Positions 12,972-14,986 of a DNA stretch of 14,986 nt are shown here, in pieces. The stretch's first letter is position 1. Each line of letters starts with the position of its first letter. Source of the DNA: Patescibacteria group bacterium (GTDB taxonomy: Bacteria > Patescibacteriota > Gracilibacteria > Peribacterales > Peribacteraceae); contig JAHISE010000025.1 of the NCBI GenBank assembly GCA_018818235.1, positions 1 through 14,986 of the forward strand, in the 5' to 3' direction. The notes below the pieces were generated by a model. That model searched no databases and was not told the origin of the DNA. It saw only the letters and a program-made list of their open reading frames with translations. The position numbers were made by a program, and so were the translations under genes.

Positions 12972-14840
12972 ATGAGAATACCTGTTTCCATCATCGGCTT
13001 ATTACTACCAATTAGTGCTCTGGCTTTAAATTTCGATGCAGAGCTTCCATACAGCGATATTCCTCAGGATGCAGAAACCCGAATAGCTGTTGGAGCTTTG
13101 ACTGATGAAGGAATACTGGAAGGTCATCCCGATGGAACATTCAGAGATCTGGACCTTTTGAACCGTGCGGAGTTTATGAAGATTGCAATGGCGTTGGTGA
13201 ATGATGATGGTGAAGGAGAACTGATAGATTTAAATACGAATTGTTTCCCTGATGTTTCTTCTGATGCTTGGTTTGCGGCACCTGTGTGTTATGCAAAGTA
13301 TCTTGGAATTGTTAGTGGTAATGCAATCATAGGAGTTGATCCCGATGAATGGTTCTTTGAGCCTTCGCGGTCTGTTCAATATGAAGAGGCCTTAAAAATA
13401 CTGATTGGAATATATGAAACAAGAAATCCTTTGAGATGCTACAGTTGTTTGGTAGATTGGGCCGGAGAATGGTATGTTCCTTATGTGGTTGGTGCTGAGG
13501 ATATGGGTATTGTGTTGGAAGGACTTAAGCCCGGACATAAAGTTACACGTGGAGAAATTGCGCGTCTTGTGCTTAATGTTTTGGCTTTCGAGTCCGGAGA
13601 ACTTGATTTATTAAGAGCTGCAGAGCAGGAAGCAGAATTTAAGCTATCTGATCAGTGTAAGCCATATGTTTGTGATGACGGAGCCACTCATCCTTCATGT
13701 ACAGAAGATGGACATCAGATAATGTATCTGGTAAATCCATGTCAGGTTTTTGTTCCTTCGAAGTGTGCTCCAATTGTCTGTGATGACGGTAGAAAATTCG
13801 CTTCATGTAATTCTTTAGGAGAGCAGCTCTTCTTTACAGGAGGAACACCATGTTTCAATGAGGCTGGTTTTGATGAAGATCCGATTGATTCGCCTCAGGC
13901 GGATGCGGTATACGATCCGGATACGGATTTAAGTACCGATGCCAGTTTTCTATTGCTGGGCAATACAACTCCTGTTCTCGGATCTATTGAAGTATTCAAT
14001 AACAGTGAACCGTTTGATGTTTCTAAAATAACAATTATTTTTACTGCTGGAAGCAGTCTTAATTCGGTACAAGCCATACATGTTTACGATGAAGACGGAC
14101 TTTATCTGGGCAGGGCAAACAAAGATTCATCGGCAGGAAACAGGCATTTTGTACTTAATCTGAAATCCGGAAGTTGGTCACTGGAAAAGCGTGAGGAACG
14201 TTATATATATGTTCGTGCTCAACTTAGTGAAGACCAGCAAGGAGGAGTTAGTGGCGAGGAACTGGAAGTCAGTGCCATTCAAATTGAAGGCAGCGGCATG
14301 TGGAGTAACAAAACTTATAATCAAAGTACAACAGATGATTTCAATTCATTCCAGACAGGTCGGTCTGATGTTATTGGTATTACAAATGCCGGAGCTGCAA
14401 CTGATTTATTGGTTGCAGGGACAAATATACTGATTGGTGAATTCAGATTTGAGGGTCGAACAGTCAGTGGGACTGCGGATCTGGAGATTACGGATATTGT
14501 GTTCACAATTGGAGCTAACGATGATGTGGCAGTAAGCAACATGCAGCTTGGTTCAGAAGGCAGTACAGATCGTATTAATTGTACTATTGTGAGTAATAAA
14601 GGTACTTGTTCGACTATTCCCGATTATCTTGGATCATTCGAAAAAGCTCCTCGTATTATTCAAATTTTCGGTGATGTTACAATTCCTGCCGGTGCACTTC
14701 GTCCCAGTCTTCAGCTTTCCATAAATAATCCCGGATCGATAGGGTCAGCAGGGGATTTAACATGGACCGACGGAAGTAGCTCGTTTACGTGGGTGCCGAC
14801 GGGGACACCTGTTGTGAGGGGGACGTACTTTAACTGGTGA
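12972..14840 (+). CDS. SLH-domain cell-surface (S-layer-like) protein
   Basis: The 622-residue exported protein has a signal peptide (MRIPVSIIGLLLPISALA) and three S-layer homology domains at about residues 26-76, 91-150 and 160-205. Their TRAE-like cores read NRAEFMKIAM in the first and TRGEIARLVL in the third. SLH domains anchor proteins to cell-wall polymers. Residues about 227-300 hold two related cysteine-rich units, CKPYVCDDGATHPSC and CAPIVCDDGRKFASC, each continuing to another cysteine. The remaining 300 residues are beta-rich, with Thr, Ser, Gly and Asp, like surface-exposed repeat or Ig-like modules, and end with TWTDGSSSFTWVPTG and GTYFNW. No sortase signal or C-terminal membrane helix is present. 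It is expected to be abundant at the surface. It appears to be transcribed alone, with its own promoter after a terminator. The stop is followed at once by octamer repeats. Confidence 0.88.
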   Translation: MRIPVSIIGLLLPISALALNFDAELPYSDIPQDAETRIAVGALTDEGILEGHPDGTFRDLDLLNRAEFMKIAMALVNDDGEGELIDLNTNCFPDVSSDAWFAAPVCYAKYLGIVSGNAIIGVDPDEWFFEPSRSVQYEEALKILIGIYETRNPLRCYSCLVDWAGEWYVPYVVGAEDMGIVLEGLKPGHKVTRGEIARLVLNVLAFESGELDLLRAAEQEAEFKLSDQCKPYVCDDGATHPSCTEDGHQIMYLVNPCQVFVPSKCAPIVCDDGRKFASCNSLGEQLFFTGGTPCFNEAGFDEDPIDSPQADAVYDPDTDLSTDASFLLLGNTTPVLGSIEVFNNSEPFDVSKITIIFTAGSSLNSVQAIHVYDEDGLYLGRANKDSSAGNRHFVLNLKSGSWSLEKREERYIYVRAQLSEDQQGGVSGEELEVSAIQIEGSGMWSNKTYNQSTTDDFNSFQTGRSDVIGITNAGAATDLLVAGTNILIGEFRFEGRTVSGTADLEITDIVFTIGANDDVAVSNMQLGSEGSTDRINCTIVSNKGTCSTIPDYLGSFEKAPRIIQIFGDVTIPAGALRPSLQLSINNPGSIGSAGDLTWTDGSSSFTWVPTGTPVVRGTYFNW

Positions 14841-14842
14841 AA

Positions 14843-14986
14843 TCGAATACTAGAATATTAGTATATCGGGCCTCATGGTATGGAATATTGGAATATCGGA
14901 ATATTGGGCCTCATGGTATGGAATATTGGAATATCGGAATATTGGGCCTCATGGTATGGAATATTGGAATATCGGAATATTGGGCC
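14843..14986. repeat. 38-bp tandem repeat built from period-8 units, cut by the window edge
   Basis: Each unit has three octamers (TGGAATAT, TGGAATAT, CGGAATAT) followed by the 14 bases TGGGCCTCATGGTA. Units begin at 14881, 14919 and 14957; they are identical, the last being cut by the window edge. A decayed first unit starts at 14843 with TCGAATAC, TAGAATAT, TAGTATAT and then CGGGCCTCATGGTA. The array starts two bases after the SLH gene's stop codon. The same octamer forms the inverted pair at 9526-9619. There are no unique spacers, so it is not a CRISPR array. Confidence 0.92.

Noticed and set aside
2664..14840. UGA recoded as glycine (Gracilibacteria-type code)
   Set aside because: TGA ends hsdR, the Nramp-like gene and the SLH gene at family-appropriate or domain-complete ends, and no in-frame TGA is needed to complete any gene.
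14843..14986. CRISPR-like array at the right edge
   Set aside because: The 38-bp units follow each other without unique spacers, so it is a plain tandem repeat.

Overview
The window looks like a low-GC (A/T-rich) chromosome segment of an uncultivated bacterium, most likely of the Patescibacteria/CPR type, with Peregrinibacteria-like lineages a plausible guess. This rests on gene flavour only: a short ComEC without a C-terminal hydrolase domain, a leader-peptide pilin in a cell that also makes an SLH-domain surface protein, several secreted proteins of unknown family, and almost no Shine-Dalgarno sequences. TGA serves as a normal stop codon (hsdR, the Nramp-like gene, the SLH gene), so the UGA-glycine code of Gracilibacteria does not apply. 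No marker gene here fixes the lineage.

Layout. Bases 1-3367 hold the 3' part of a type I restriction operon: hsdR, entering from the left edge, and a YgjP-like zinc metallopeptidase overlapping it by 4 bases. A tRNA-Glu(UUC) follows on the minus strand (3432-3506). Its likely promoter has been separated from it by a 73-bp segment flanked by 14-bp direct repeats. Next on the minus strand is a two-gene set, a secreted acidic protein and a type IV pilin-like protein (5889 to 3653). Divergent from it is an Nramp-family-like transporter (5961-7352). Then come a queuosine-precursor transporter of the YhhQ family (minus), a tyrosine-rich secreted protein (plus) and a membrane-anchored methyltransferase (plus). 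The pair rsmA-comEC runs on the minus strand (11922 to 9618) with overlapping ends. From 11930 to 12905 there are two short ORFs of unknown function, each next to a candidate structured RNA that ends in a strong intrinsic terminator. The window closes with an SLH-domain surface protein (12972-14840) and a 38-bp tandem repeat that runs off the right edge.

Functional themes are foreign-DNA restriction and DNA uptake (hsdR, comEC, pilin), the cell surface (SLH protein, pilin, acidic and Tyr-rich secreted proteins), and uptake and RNA modification (YhhQ, Nramp-like, RsmA).

The most striking non-genic signal is a class of short arrays with an 8-bp period. They occur at five places with three unrelated octamer sequences: around 7370-7488, 8835-8906, 9526-9619, 11616-11655 and 14843-14986. 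Three form inverted pairs, four start shortly after or at stop codons, and one lies inside the rsmA reading frame and is translated. I know of no named element with these properties.
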